A DNA stretch of 64,000 nucleotides from JAJEFO01 sp965208685 (GCA_965208685.1 CBDBPL010000007.1:3100001-3164000); one strand, 5' to 3'. Counted from the stretch's first letter, positions 52,268-61,330 are shown. Numbers and translations are program-made. The notes: generated from the letters alone by a model not told the origin.

Positions 52268-52297
52268 AAATTAGCACAAAACGTGAATATCTGCCAA
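52268..52297 (-). promoter_or_regulatory. Predicted ruvC promoter
   Basis: The -35 is TTGGCA (52297-52292), with a 17-base spacer and -10 CTAATT (52274-52269; TAATTT one base on is the alternative). The leader is about 30 bases. Confidence 0.5.
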
Positions 52298-52308
52298 GAA
52301 TTTTGGCA
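52292..52308. promoter_or_regulatory. Dyad TGCCAA-N5-TTGGCA over the ruvC -35
   Basis: TGCCAAGAATTTTGGCA has perfect 6-base arms and overlaps the -35 element, as a repressor operator would. It does not match the alphaproteobacterial LexA box (GAAC-N7-GAAC). Confidence 0.5.
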
Positions 52309-52376
52309 AGTTCGCCGGAAGGCGTCCGCTCTTCAATGCCCGCGCCGCGCCTTTGAAACGCGTCCGTCCAGGTCCG

Positions 52377-52405
52377 AAAGCGACAAGAGGCGTGCCGCTT
52401 TTTTT
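52377..52405 (+). terminator. Orphan terminator-like hairpin
   Basis: AAAGCG and CGCTTT arms around a 14-base loop run into seven T on the + strand. No annotated + strand gene ends here, so it could close a short untranslated transcript. Confidence 0.35.
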
Positions 52406-52544
52406 CAGTTGTTTTAGAAGGTTACGATGGTTCTGGAGATATGCAATTCATGCATACGGGACATGCGATAATTGAGCCTTGTCCAGTCGCTGACCCACCT
52501 CTAGTTGCGACTCGAAACGCAACGCCAGCAAGAGGAGAACGGCC

Positions 52545-52745
52545 ATGGCCATCACAATGACTCGCAACAATGCCGCCAAAATCAGCGGCTCACCAACTAC
52601 CCTGTCCGGGCTTGTCTCGGGCGTCATTCACTGGAACAAGGCACGCCGCACGCGCGCCGCCCTGTCCAGGTTGAGCGCTCATGAACTGGATGATATCGGC
52701 ATTTCCCGCGGGGACATCGACGCGATCTGCTCTGGACGCAGATAG
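52545..52745 (+). CDS. DUF1127 domain-containing small protein
   Basis: 66-residue basic protein whose C-terminal 'WNKARRTRAALSRLSAHELDDIGISRGDIDAICSGR' is the DUF1127 motif. In alphaproteobacteria these small arginine-rich proteins affect RNA metabolism, phosphate or stress responses. AGGAG lies seven bases before the ATG and a strong intrinsic terminator follows 52 bases after the stop, so it is a self-contained transcription unit. Confidence 0.88.
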   Translation: MAITMTRNNAAKISGSPTTLSGLVSGVIHWNKARRTRAALSRLSAHELDDIGISRGDIDAICSGRR

Positions 52746-52797
52746 GCTGATGCCAACCTCTGGCGCGCACCGGATTGGGAACGCGCGAAATCCCGAA

Positions 52798-52826
52798 GGG
52801 ACCGATCCTTGACCGGTCCCTTTTTT
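52798..52826 (+). terminator. Intrinsic terminator after the DUF1127 gene
   Basis: GGGACCG / CGGTCCC, seven-pair stem with a nine-base loop, followed by six T. The clearest Rho-independent terminator in the window. Confidence 0.88.
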
Positions 52827-53032
52827 GTCAGCGCTCATCGGACTCCATCCTTGCAATGGGCCGCAAGCCGGGCCATGCCTTTGTGCAAATTCTCTTCTGC
52901 CGGTCTTGCCACGTGGACTCCGAAGAATGACATGGCCGAGTGCAGCGCGTTTCCGCTTCATGACGGCACCCGCGACGAGCCCACGGCGACAGCGGCCATT
53001 CACTTGTCGGGATCAGCGAGGGCATTGACTCC

Positions 53033-54697
53033 ATGGCTATCGAAGCCGACTACGTAATTGTTGGCGCGGGCAGTTCCGGTTGCGCAATGGCATACCGGCT
53101 CGCCGACGCCGGTCGCCAGGTCATCGTCGTGGAATACGGCGGCAGCGACCACGGCCCGCTCATCAACATGCCGGGCGCGCTCAGCTATCCGATGAGAATG
53201 CGCCGCTATGACTGGGGACTCGAGAGCGACCCCGAACCGCACCTCGGCGGTCGCCGCCTCGCTACGCCGCGCGGCAAGGTAATTGGCGGATCGAGCTCCA
53301 TCAACGGGATGGTGTACGTGCGCGGCCATGCCCGCGACTTCGACCATTGGCGTGACCTTGGAGCAGACGCCTGGAGCTACGCGGATGTCCTGCCCTACTT
53401 CCAGCGAATGGAGGACTGGCACGACGGCGGACGCGGCGGCTCAGCCTCATGGCGCGGTCGAGGCGGGCCGCTGCATGTCACGCGCGGGCAACGGAGCAAT
53501 CCGCTGACGCGTGCATTCGTCGAGGCTGGCCGACAAGCGGGCTACCCCGTGACCCTGGACTACAACGGCCGCCAGCAGGAAGGCTTCGGCGCCTTCGAGA
53601 TGACCGTCTGGAAAGGTGCGCGATGGTCGTCGGCCAAGGCCTATCTGCGACCTGCGCTTCGTACCGGAAACTGCAGGGTCGTACGTGCCCACGCGAATCG
53701 CGTCGTTCTTGAGGGAGCACGGGCGACCGGGGTCGAGATCGAACGTGCCGGGCGTACCGAGGTGATTCATGCACGAGCCGAGGTCATTCTGTCCGCCTCG
53801 TCACTGAATTCTCCAAAGCTGCTCTTGCTCTCGGGCATAGGTCCCGCAGCGCATCTGGCCGAACATGGGATCGAGACCGTCGCCGATCGTCCAGGCGTCG
53901 GACAGAACCTTCAGGACCACCTCGAGATCTACGTCCAGGTAGCCACGTCGAAGCCGGTGAGCCTCTACAGGTACTGGAACGTCCCCGGCAAAGCCTACGT
54001 GGCCATGCGATGGCTGCTCACGCGAAGCGGTCCCGGCGCATCGAACCAGTTCGAGAGCACGGGATTCATCCGTTCTGCGGCAGGAGTCGAATATCCCGAC
54101 CTCCAGTTCCATTTCCTGCCGATCGCAGTCGGGTATGACGGGCGAGTGGCGGCGAGACAGCATGGATTTCAGGCCCATGTCGGCCCGATGAGGAGCCTCT
54201 CCCGTGGCGAAGTGCTGCTGCGGTCGGCTGACCCGAAGGATCCGCCGCGGATCAGGTTCAACTACATGAGCCACGAAAGTGACTGGCGGGACTTCCGGGC
54301 CGGCATCCGGCTGACACGTGAAATCTTCGCCCAGCCGGCTTTTGCGCCATTCTATGGTCGGGAGCTGCGGCCCGGGCCCGAAGCCCAGACCGACGACGAG
54401 CTCGATGCCGTGATCCGGGATCATGTCGAAAGCGCCTACCACCCCTGCGGCACGGCGCGAATGGGGCGGCGTGACGACCCGATGGCCGTTGTGGACTCGG
54501 AAGCCCGCGTGATCGGGGTCGAAGGGCTCCGGCTTGCAGACAGTTCAGTCTTTCCGCGAATCACCAACGGCAACCTGAATGCGCCGTCGATCATGGTGGG
54601 CGAGAAGGTCTCCGACGCGATTCTCGGCCGCCCGCCTCTGGCGCCAAGCAATCTTGAGCCCTGGATTCATCCCGACTGGAGGTGTCGACAGCGATAG
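53033..54697 (+). CDS. GMC-family FAD-dependent oxidoreductase (choline dehydrogenase-like)
   Basis: Flavoenzyme of 554 residues. FAD motif 'VIVGAGSSG' (GxGxxG at 11-16), GMC signature 1 'RGKVIGGSSSINGMVYVRGHARDFDHW', signature 2 'ASSLNSPKLLLLSGIGP', catalytic His470 in 'AYHPCGTARMG', and 'ITNGNLNAPSIMVGEKVSDAIL'. It resembles BetA-type choline dehydrogenases, but the family oxidises many alcohols and no betaine genes (betB, betI) adjoin, so the substrate is open. Convergent with the SDR gene, 15 bases between stops. Confidence 0.9.
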   Translation: MAIEADYVIVGAGSSGCAMAYRLADAGRQVIVVEYGGSDHGPLINMPGALSYPMRMRRYDWGLESDPEPHLGGRRLATPRGKVIGGSSSINGMVYVRGHARDFDHWRDLGADAWSYADVLPYFQRMEDWHDGGRGGSASWRGRGGPLHVTRGQRSNPLTRAFVEAGRQAGYPVTLDYNGRQQEGFGAFEMTVWKGARWSSAKAYLRPALRTGNCRVVRAHANRVVLEGARATGVEIERAGRTEVIHARAEVILSASSLNSPKLLLLSGIGPAAHLAEHGIETVADRPGVGQNLQDHLEIYVQVATSKPVSLYRYWNVPGKAYVAMRWLLTRSGPGASNQFESTGFIRSAAGVEYPDLQFHFLPIAVGYDGRVAARQHGFQAHVGPMRSLSRGEVLLRSADPKDPPRIRFNYMSHESDWRDFRAGIRLTREIFAQPAFAPFYGRELRPGPEAQTDDELDAVIRDHVESAYHPCGTARMGRRDDPMAVVDSEARVIGVEGLRLADSSVFPRITNGNLNAPSIMVGEKVSDAILGRPPLAPSNLEPWIHPDWRCRQR

Positions 54698-54712
54698 TCC
54701 TGCCTGTCTAGA

Positions 54713-55474
54713 TCAAGGTGCGAGCGTCTCGGTATGTCCATCCACGGCAAGTACCTGGCCGGAAATTCTCGACGCCGCATCCGAGGCCAGAAAATGGACG
54801 GTGCCTGCGACATCTGCGGCCGTGACCCAGGTCTTCATCGACACGCCAGCCGCATGATTTCGTCGCACTTCGCCTTCGTCGACACCCTGCGCGGAGGCTT
54901 CCATTGCGACAACCCTGGCCATGCGCGGCCCTTCGACCGCACCGGGACAAACGGCGTTGACGCGAACGCCCGCCGGCCCGAGTTCCATCGCGAGGGTCTT
55001 CGTCAGGCCCACAAGCGCCCATTTGGCGGCGGCGTAGGGACTCCTGAGCGGATAGCCCGCAATGCCGGCCGTAGAGGAAGTCAGAACAATCAGGCCAGCT
55101 CGTTCGGCACGCATCACGCGGGCAGCCCAACGGCATGTCAGGAAGCTCCCATGCAAGTTGGTTGCAACGCAGCGCTGCCATTCACTGTAGTCCAGATCCT
55201 CGATCCAGCCAGCCGGTCCGCCTGTGCCGGCGTTGGCGCATACCACGTCAGCCCCGCCCCAGCCTGCTTCGACGGCGTTCAGGAACGTTGCCATTTCGGT
55301 CTCTGACGTGACATCTGCCACTGCGGTCATTGCCTCCGGCCATGCCGTGGCAAATTCGGCAACCGCCGCCTCATCGATGTCGCAGATGGCAACCCGACCG
55401 CCTTCGGAAAGGAACCGCTCGGCGATCGCCCGCCCTATTCCGGAAGCACCTGCGGTTACGACAATCCGGCGCAT
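54713..55474 (-). CDS. SDR family oxidoreductase
   Basis: Classical SDR of 253 residues: 'VVTAGASGIGRAIAERF' (5-21), 'VADVTSE', 'VCANAGTGGPAG', catalytic Ser in 'LTSSTAGIAG', YAAAK pair in 'SPYAAAKWALVGL', 'VRVNAVCPGAVEGPRM' and a C-terminal 'VDGHTETLAP'. ATG 55474 begins the Rossmann motif; the open frame upstream is not conserved. Divergent from the sulfatase gene with a 213-base intergenic region; probably acts with its neighbours on an alcohol or sulfate-ester substrate (inference). Confidence 0.92.
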   Translation of the reverse strand: MRRIVVTAGASGIGRAIAERFLSEGGRVAICDIDEAAVAEFATAWPEAMTAVADVTSETEMATFLNAVEAGWGGADVVCANAGTGGPAGWIEDLDYSEWQRCVATNLHGSFLTCRWAARVMRAERAGLIVLTSSTAGIAGYPLRSPYAAAKWALVGLTKTLAMELGPAGVRVNAVCPGAVEGPRMARVVAMEASAQGVDEGEVRRNHAAGVSMKTWVTAADVAGTVHFLASDAASRISGQVLAVDGHTETLAP

Positions 55475-55687
55475 TTGCGCTCTCCTGTTCGGTGGTGACG
55501 GGCCTGAATGACAAGCACAGGATTGCGACCGCAACGGACTCCCAAGGCGGCAACATGGTCTGCAAGGGCATAACAGCCCGCTGCGGAGACGTCATGCGAA
55601 ATGCAGGAATTCGCCCTGCCAATCGCGGCTTGCGAAGCAACAGGGCTCATGCGACCAACTGTGCCGAAAAGAGGAATTCGAGCCAAA

Positions 55688-57352
55688 ATGAGCAAGACCG
55701 GGAAGACCGCGCGCAACATACTTTTCATCATGCACGACCAGCTCCGGTTCGACTACCTGAGCTGTGCCGGGCACCCGCATCTGCATACGCCGAACTTTGA
55801 CCGCGTCGCTTCGATGGGCGTGCGGTTCACTAACGCATATGCCCAGTCTCCGGTCTGCGGCGCGTCTCGCATGAGTTTCTACACGGGCCGCTATGTCTCG
55901 TCTCATGGCGCGCAATGGAACGGGTTTCCGATCAGGGTGGGCGAACAGACTCTTGGCGATCACCTGCGACGCCTCGGCATGAGCTGCTGGTTGATCGGCA
56001 AGACGCACATGAAGGCGGATGCGGAGGGAATGGCTCGCCTCGGGATTGCGCCCGACAGCGTCATAGGCGCGCGACAGGCTGAGTGCGGCTTTGATGCCTG
56101 GATCAGGGACGACGGGCTCTGGGGCGAAGGGCCGGACGGGTACTACGACGAGAGGCCCTCTCCCTACAACGAGTACCTCAGGTCGAGGGGCTACTCCGGC
56201 ACGAATCCCTGGGCTGACTATGCAAATGCAGGGACCGACGGTGACGAAATCGCCAGCGGATGGATGCTCGCCAATTCAGACAAGCCTGCCAACATCCGCG
56301 AGGAGGACAGCGAAACGCCCTGGCTTACCCGCGAGGCCATACGGTTCATCGACCAGGCGACCGATCCATGGTGCACGCATCTGAGCTACATCAAGCCGCA
56401 TTGGCCATACATCGTGCCGGCCCCCTATCACGCCATGTACGGGCCGAACCATGTTCCGGCCCCGCGACGCCACGACATCGAGCGTGACAACCCGCACCCG
56501 GTGTACGGGGCCTACATGGAAAACCGCATCGCTGCCGCGTTCCAGAAGGACGAGGCGCGGCAAAAGGCGGTTCGCGCCTACATGGGCCTGATCAAGCAGT
56601 GCGACGACCAGCTGGGCAAGTTGCTGGATCACCTGGAAGCAACGGGTCGAATGGAAAGCACGATGATCGTCCTGACCTCGGACCACGGCGACTACCTGGG
56701 AGATCACTGGTTGGGCGAAAAGGATCTCTTCCATGAACCAAGCGTCAAGATTCCCCTTATCGTCTACGACCCGCGACCCGATGCGGACGACACCCGCGGC
56801 CAGACGTGTGACGCACTTGTCGAGTCAATCGACGTCGCTGCCACGTTCGTGGAGTTTGCAGGCGGGAAGGTGCCCGGCCATGTCATCGAAGGCCGCTCGC
56901 TCATGCCGTTTGTTCGCGGCGAGTCCCCCACGTGGCGGGAATTCGTCATCAGCGAATACGACTATTCCGCAACGCCGCAATGCACGAGGCTCGGGCTTGA
57001 GCCGCGCGACGCACGACTCTTCATGATCTTCGATGGCCGGTTCAAGATGGTGCATGCAGAAGGAGGCTTTCGGCCAATGCTCTTCGATCTGGAAGCCGAT
57101 CCGGACGAATTTCACGACCTCGCCAAGGGAGACACGCATCAAGGCGAGATCGAGCGTCTCTACGGATGTCTTGCCAAATGGGGCAGGCGACCGGCGCAAC
57201 GCGTGACCAAGTCCGAGGACGACATCAAGGCGTTGCGCGGGCGATCGCTGCGGAGGGGCATCCTGCCTTTCCTCGTGGATGGCTCCGAAGTCGACGAGGA
57301 ATTGACGGCACGGTATCGCGGTCGGGCGCCGCACAGGTCGGCGGAAGAATAG
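55688..57352 (+). CDS. Sulfatase / phosphonate monoester hydrolase-like enzyme
   Basis: Alkaline-phosphatase-superfamily hydrolase of 554 residues without a signal peptide. Metal ligands in 'NILFIMHDQLRFDYLSCAG', the formylglycine motif C57-G-A-S-R61 in 'SPVCGASRMSFYTGRY', 'GKTHMK', 'HWPY', and the second metal site 'VLTSDHGDYLGDHWLGEKDLF'. C-x-A-x-R needs a formylglycine-generating or other maturase, not seen in this window. The sequence around the active site is closer to the phosphonate monoester hydrolase/arylsulfatase group than to choline sulfatase (which has CAPxR and a distinctive C-terminal tail). ATG 55688 has GAGG upstream. Confidence 0.87.
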   Translation: MSKTGKTARNILFIMHDQLRFDYLSCAGHPHLHTPNFDRVASMGVRFTNAYAQSPVCGASRMSFYTGRYVSSHGAQWNGFPIRVGEQTLGDHLRRLGMSCWLIGKTHMKADAEGMARLGIAPDSVIGARQAECGFDAWIRDDGLWGEGPDGYYDERPSPYNEYLRSRGYSGTNPWADYANAGTDGDEIASGWMLANSDKPANIREEDSETPWLTREAIRFIDQATDPWCTHLSYIKPHWPYIVPAPYHAMYGPNHVPAPRRHDIERDNPHPVYGAYMENRIAAAFQKDEARQKAVRAYMGLIKQCDDQLGKLLDHLEATGRMESTMIVLTSDHGDYLGDHWLGEKDLFHEPSVKIPLIVYDPRPDADDTRGQTCDALVESIDVAATFVEFAGGKVPGHVIEGRSLMPFVRGESPTWREFVISEYDYSATPQCTRLGLEPRDARLFMIFDGRFKMVHAEGGFRPMLFDLEADPDEFHDLAKGDTHQGEIERLYGCLAKWGRRPAQRVTKSEDDIKALRGRSLRRGILPFLVDGSEVDEELTARYRGRAPHRSAEE

Positions 57353-57862
57353 CCTGCATGGGTCGTCACCACGAGCGCCACGCCAGCAATTTGCTCGGGA
57401 ACCGGGAAGGAGGACACGAGGTGATCCCCTTCGAATTTGCTGAATCTCCTTCGGCAAGTGCCTGACATGCCGTGACAGTGCAAGGCCGACCTCGATCGAT
57501 GCCGTCGACGCCAAGATGCGTGGGCGCATCGGCACGCGATTCGCCTTTGCAGGAATTCCGCCCTTTCTGGCAGCGGGCAATCCGTCGTGGCGATGAATGC
57601 ACCGACGCCGACCCGGCCGACCGAGGCACTCCTGCCGCAGGTCTCGAACGGTGCCACCATCGCTGGCGCTGCAGCACGCGCGGGCAGGCATCGACGCGAC
57701 GACTTCGTCACGTTCCGCTACCGAGAGCCGCGAGGATTCCGAAGCGAGAGTCCTGGCAGGGCGCCGACACGTCTTCGTCGCCCTGCCCGTTCATGTCGCG
57801 ACCGTGAATGCGCGACTGCCCAGCGAAGGGCACCGGCACGGACAACCAGAGTGGAGCCAAGG
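57353..57862. other. Intergenic stretch between sulfatase and aroB
   Basis: About 510 bases with no gene I can support on either strand; frames of 100-250 codons cross it but have no motif or ribosome-binding site and mirror flanking genes. No terminator with a T run found. Confidence 0.5.
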
Positions 57863-58984
57863 CTACGACGAACCGAGCGCATCCGAAAGGACCGACTCCA
57901 AGACGTCGATTGGTACGTCCTCGACCACGAACGCTGCACCTATGCCGCGCGCAAGCACCATCCTGAGCTGGCCATCGACAACCTTCTTGTCCTGCCTCAT
58001 GAGGTCGATCAACGTGCCGGCATCCGGCAGGTCGCCGGGAATGTCGGCAAGATCGATCTTCACTCCCATGGATGCCAAATGCGCACGCACGCGACCCGGC
58101 GCTTCCTGGGAACAGAGGCCCATGCGCGCGGACATCTCGAATGCGAGGACACACCCAAGCGCCACGCCCTCGCCGTGCAGGAGGCGGTCTCCATAATCCG
58201 TTGCCGCTTCGAGCGCATGACAGAACGTGTGCCCAAGATTGAGCAATGCTCGGTCACCGGCCTCGGTCTCGTCTCGTGCAACGATTTCGGCCTTCATTTC
58301 CACTGCGCGGCGCACGGCATGGGTCCTGAGACCCAGATCACCGTCAACCAGTGATCGGCCGTTCTCTTCCAGCCATTCGAAGAAGGCGGCGTCTCCAAGA
58401 AGGCCGTACTTGACCACCTCCCCGTAGCCGGCAAGGAATTCGCGTCGAGGCAGCGTTTCAAGGACGCCCGTGTCTGCAAGGACCAAGGACGGCTGGTGGA
58501 ACGAGCCGACCTGATTCTTGCCATGCGGCGAGTTGATCCCCGTCTTGCCGCCGACGGAACTGTCCACCTGTGCCAGAAGCGTCGTCGGCACCTGCACAAA
58601 CCTGATCCCGCGGCGCAGAATGGCCGCGGCAAACCCTCCCAGGTCGCCGATGACTCCACCGCCGAGCGCGATCAGCACGTCGCGGCGTTCGATCCGTTCC
58701 TCCAGCATCCATTCGACGGATCGTTCCAGCATGCCCCAGCTCTTCGTGGCCTCGCCGACAGGCAACACGAGGGTCACGTTGCCGATTCCTTGTGCGGCAA
58801 GCCCCGCCTGGAGTGCTTCAAGATGCATTTCCGCAACGGTCTCATCCGTCAGCACGGCGACGCGAGGACGCGCCAAAAACGGCCGGATCTCGGCACCGGC
58901 GCGCCCGATCAGGCCGTCACCCACGTGAACGTCATAGCTCCTGTCACCGAGCGCAACTTGAACGATTTCGTCTCTCATCGGCAT
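57863..58984 (-). CDS. aroB: 3-dehydroquinate synthase
   Basis: Zn/NAD-dependent shikimate pathway enzyme of 373 residues. NAD site 'LIALGGGVIGDLGGFAAAILRRGIRFVQVPTTLLAQVDSSVGGKTGINSPHGKN', zinc ligands in 'EVVKYGLLGD', 'NLGHTFCHALEA' and 'LLHGEGVALGCVLA'. It overlaps the aroK stop by ten bases; ATG 58978 is an alternative start. Confidence 0.96.
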   Translation of the reverse strand: MPMRDEIVQVALGDRSYDVHVGDGLIGRAGAEIRPFLARPRVAVLTDETVAEMHLEALQAGLAAQGIGNVTLVLPVGEATKSWGMLERSVEWMLEERIERRDVLIALGGGVIGDLGGFAAAILRRGIRFVQVPTTLLAQVDSSVGGKTGINSPHGKNQVGSFHQPSLVLADTGVLETLPRREFLAGYGEVVKYGLLGDAAFFEWLEENGRSLVDGDLGLRTHAVRRAVEMKAEIVARDETEAGDRALLNLGHTFCHALEAATDYGDRLLHGEGVALGCVLAFEMSARMGLCSQEAPGRVRAHLASMGVKIDLADIPGDLPDAGTLIDLMRQDKKVVDGQLRMVLARGIGAAFVVEDVPIDVLESVLSDALGSS

Positions 58985-59553
58985 TCAGCGAACACGCCGC
59001 GTCGGGCTCGCAGCACCTTCAGTACACGATCCGTCATCTCGTCAATTGAACGGGATGGAGCCGCGTCGACCGTCACGTCTGCAAGCGCATAGATGGGGGT
59101 GCGCGCCTCGTACAGTGATGCAAGCGTCTGCTGCGGACGCTGCGTATGCAGCAATGGGCGCGTCGTCTTGTGCCGCACCCGCTGCCAAAGCAGGTCAAGA
59201 TCTGCGCGCAACCAGACCGAGAGACCTCTCTCGCCAATCAGCCGACGGTTGCCTTCGCAGAGAAACGCCCCGCCACCGGTCGCCAGAATCACCGGGTCAC
59301 CGTCCAGGAGCCGGGCTATCACCTGCGTCTCCCGGTCGCGAAAGAACGCCTCGCCGTCGCGCTCGAAGATCTCGGCGATGGACCTGCTCGCAGCCCGTTC
59401 GATCTCCGCGTCGCTGTCCAGGAACGGGACGTCCAGACGCTTCGCCAAAGCGGTTCCAATGGCGCTCTTGCCAGCTCCCATCATCCCCACCATCACGACG
59501 GTCTTCCTTAGCTTGAACGGCAAAACAGACGCTTCCCGCATCACTTTTCGCAT
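58975..59553 (-). CDS. aroK: Shikimate kinase
   Basis: P-loop kinase of ~192 residues that phosphorylates shikimate. 'VVMVGMMGAGKSAIGTALAKRLDVPFLDSDAEIERAASRSIAEIFERDGEAFFRDRE', 'VILATGGGAFL', 'RPLL' and 'LYEARTPIYALAD' give the nucleotide, shikimate and lid motifs. ATG 59553 or 59541 begins the gene; a much longer open frame to 60375 is antisense to the next gene. With aroB it makes one operon, divergent from the small membrane protein. Confidence 0.95.
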   Translation of the reverse strand: MRKVMREASVLPFKLRKTVVMVGMMGAGKSAIGTALAKRLDVPFLDSDAEIERAASRSIAEIFERDGEAFFRDRETQVIARLLDGDPVILATGGGAFLCEGNRRLIGERGLSVWLRADLDLLWQRVRHKTTRPLLHTQRPQQTLASLYEARTPIYALADVTVDAAPSRSIDEMTDRVLKVLRARRGVFAECR

Positions 59554-59658
59554 TGCTGTCCTGAATGGCGTGATCTTCTTGCAAATACCAGATATAATCC
59601 AAGGAACGCGGCCAAATTCGGCGTGATCCTGCGAAACAGGAACAGGAGGCTCATCAAG

Positions 59659-59793
59659 GTGTTTCGTCTTCTGAAGCTCGTGTTCATCGTGCTCATCCTT
59701 CTCGGCGGCGCAGTGATCGTCTACGCGTATGTGGGCGACCTTAGCCCGACGCAAGTCAATGTCAGCGCCCCGGTGGAACTGGATGGCAGCTAG
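59659..59793 (+). CDS. Small single-pass membrane protein (44 residues)
   Basis: Short frame from GTG 59659 with AGGAGG nine bases upstream. It encodes a basic start (MFRLLKL), one hydrophobic helix 'VFIVLILLGGAVIVYAYVG' (~8-26) and a polar tail 'DLSPTQVNVSAPVELDGS'. The stop lies 11 bases inside the next gene. Family not recognised, but a small membrane protein in this place, between aroK and the xerD operon, is usual in relatives as I recall. Probably translationally coupled to its neighbour. Confidence 0.7.
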   Translation: MFRLLKLVFIVLILLGGAVIVYAYVGDLSPTQVNVSAPVELDGS

Positions 59794-61330
59794 TTCAGCT
59801 CTCAGGCGGCTGGCATGCGGCCTTGCCGTGCTGCAATTCCTGCTGCCTGCTGCATGGGCAAGCGACCAGCCGCTCTCGGCGATTGACTGGCTGTCGGATT
59901 CCGTAGCCCAGCCGCAGGCCGAACCCGTGCCGAAAGACGTTGCTCCGCTTGCCGCGCTGCCGTCTGAAATCGCGGTACTGCCTCTCGACGGAAACACGCC
60001 GGACAGTGCGGGCCTGCTGCCCGCAGAACAGCTCGGACTGGATCCGGGCCTGTGGGGTCGAAGTTCAGCCGCCGATCTTGCGCGCGCCCTCTCAACCCTT
60101 CCCGACGGCACCAATGCGCCACCTGTGCTCAATCGCTTTCTGCGTGACTTGCTGACCGCCGAATTTGACCCCCCGATCGACGCGGCCATCGACGACAGGT
60201 TCTTTCTTGCGCGGATCGACCGACTCCTGTCCATGGGCCACTTGCGGGAGGCGGACGAACTCATTCGCCGGGTCGGCCCAGAAGAGTCACGCCGGTTTCG
60301 CCGCGCCTTCGACATCGCCCTGCTGATGGGGACCGAAACCGAAGCCTGCCGCATCATCGAGAGTGCGCCGGACATTTCGCCGACCTATCCCGCGCGCATC
60401 TTTTGCCTCGCCCGGCTCGGAAACTGGCAAGTTGCAGCACTCACGCTTGGAAATGCAGAAGCGCTTGGAATCCTGACGCCCGAAGAAGAAGGGCTTCTGC
60501 TGCACTTTCTTGATCCCGATCTCTTCGAAGGCGACTCGCTTCCCGCGCCGCCCCGGCTCCCGTCGCCGTTGCAATTTCGGCTTTTCGAGGCCGTCGGCGA
60601 TCGCATCCCGACAGAACAATTGCCGGTTGCCTTTGCCGTGGCAGATCTCTCCAGCACATCCGGATGGAAAGCACGACTCCGCGCCTCCGAGCGCCTGGCG
60701 GCGGCTGACGCATTGCCTATCGGGCGATTGCTCGACGTCTACGCGGAAGGGAAGCCGGCTGCGTCCGGCGACATCTGGGAGCGGGTCGGCGCGATCGTGT
60801 CTCTGGTCGCCGCCTTGGAGGCCAGAGACGGCGATCTCGTGAACTCCGCCCTCGCTCCGGCTTGGCAAGCGGCAAGGGTCGGGGGCTACGAAAAGGCCTT
60901 TGCAAACTGGGTGGCCGCGCGCCTCGAAGGACTGGTCCTCTCGGAATCGACCACGCGCATTGCCTTTGAGATTGCACTGCTGGCGGAAGACACGAGGCTC
61001 GCGGAACACTTCGCCGGTGACAGCAGCGAGAGCCGGTTTCTCCTTGCCATCGCAAAGGGGCTTCGCGGCGCAATGCCCGGTCCGAACATGCTTGCACAAG
61101 CCGTCGTCCGCGGTCTCGCGGCACATGGTCCGAGCCCCGCATACCGCGTGTTGATTGAGGGCGATCGCGGAGGAGAAGCCCTCTTTCGCGCACTTCTGCA
61201 TCTCATGGACGGGGCGGCAGGCAACCCGCATGCCACGCAACAGTCCCTCATGCTGTTGCGAACTCTTGGGCTGGAACCCTTGGCCCGACAGGTGGCAGTC
61301 GAACTGGTGCTGGAACACGGCAAGGCATGA
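59783..61330 (+). CDS. Exported alpha-helical protein of unknown function
   Basis: 515 residues. A signal peptide ('LACGLAVLQFLLPAAWA', cleavage ~29) precedes a largely helical, Leu/Ala-rich chain with repeat-like units such as 'FLARIDRLLSMGHLREADELIRRVG', 'LARLGNWQVAALTLGNAEALG' and 'RLAEHFAGD', reminiscent of TPR/Sel1-like solenoids. ATG 59783 gives the signal peptide. It overlaps the small membrane gene by 11 bases and xerD by four. Function unknown; envelope location likely. Confidence 0.75.
   Translation: MAASSALRRLACGLAVLQFLLPAAWASDQPLSAIDWLSDSVAQPQAEPVPKDVAPLAALPSEIAVLPLDGNTPDSAGLLPAEQLGLDPGLWGRSSAADLARALSTLPDGTNAPPVLNRFLRDLLTAEFDPPIDAAIDDRFFLARIDRLLSMGHLREADELIRRVGPEESRRFRRAFDIALLMGTETEACRIIESAPDISPTYPARIFCLARLGNWQVAALTLGNAEALGILTPEEEGLLLHFLDPDLFEGDSLPAPPRLPSPLQFRLFEAVGDRIPTEQLPVAFAVADLSSTSGWKARLRASERLAAADALPIGRLLDVYAEGKPAASGDIWERVGAIVSLVAALEARDGDLVNSALAPAWQAARVGGYEKAFANWVAARLEGLVLSESTTRIAFEIALLAEDTRLAEHFAGDSSESRFLLAIAKGLRGAMPGPNMLAQAVVRGLAAHGPSPAYRVLIEGDRGGEALFRALLHLMDGAAGNPHATQQSLMLLRTLGLEPLARQVAVELVLEHGKA

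Larger units (their letters stand above)
52237..52544. other. Divergent regulatory region ruvC / DUF1127 gene
   Basis: AT-richer than its surroundings. It holds the ruvC promoter and a dyad (52268-52308), an unassigned intrinsic-terminator-like hairpin with seven T (52377-52405), and leader sequence for the DUF1127 gene ending in AGGAG before its ATG. Confidence 0.6.

Noticed and set aside
55688..57352. Choline sulfatase (betC) next to a choline dehydrogenase (betA)
   Set aside because: The active-site motif is CGASR and surrounding sequence is of phosphonate-monoester-hydrolase/arylsulfatase type; no betB or betI is present.
59554..60375. N-terminal extension of aroK on the minus strand
   Set aside because: The ~270 extra codons are antisense to the exported solenoid protein gene; shikimate kinases start just before the P-loop.
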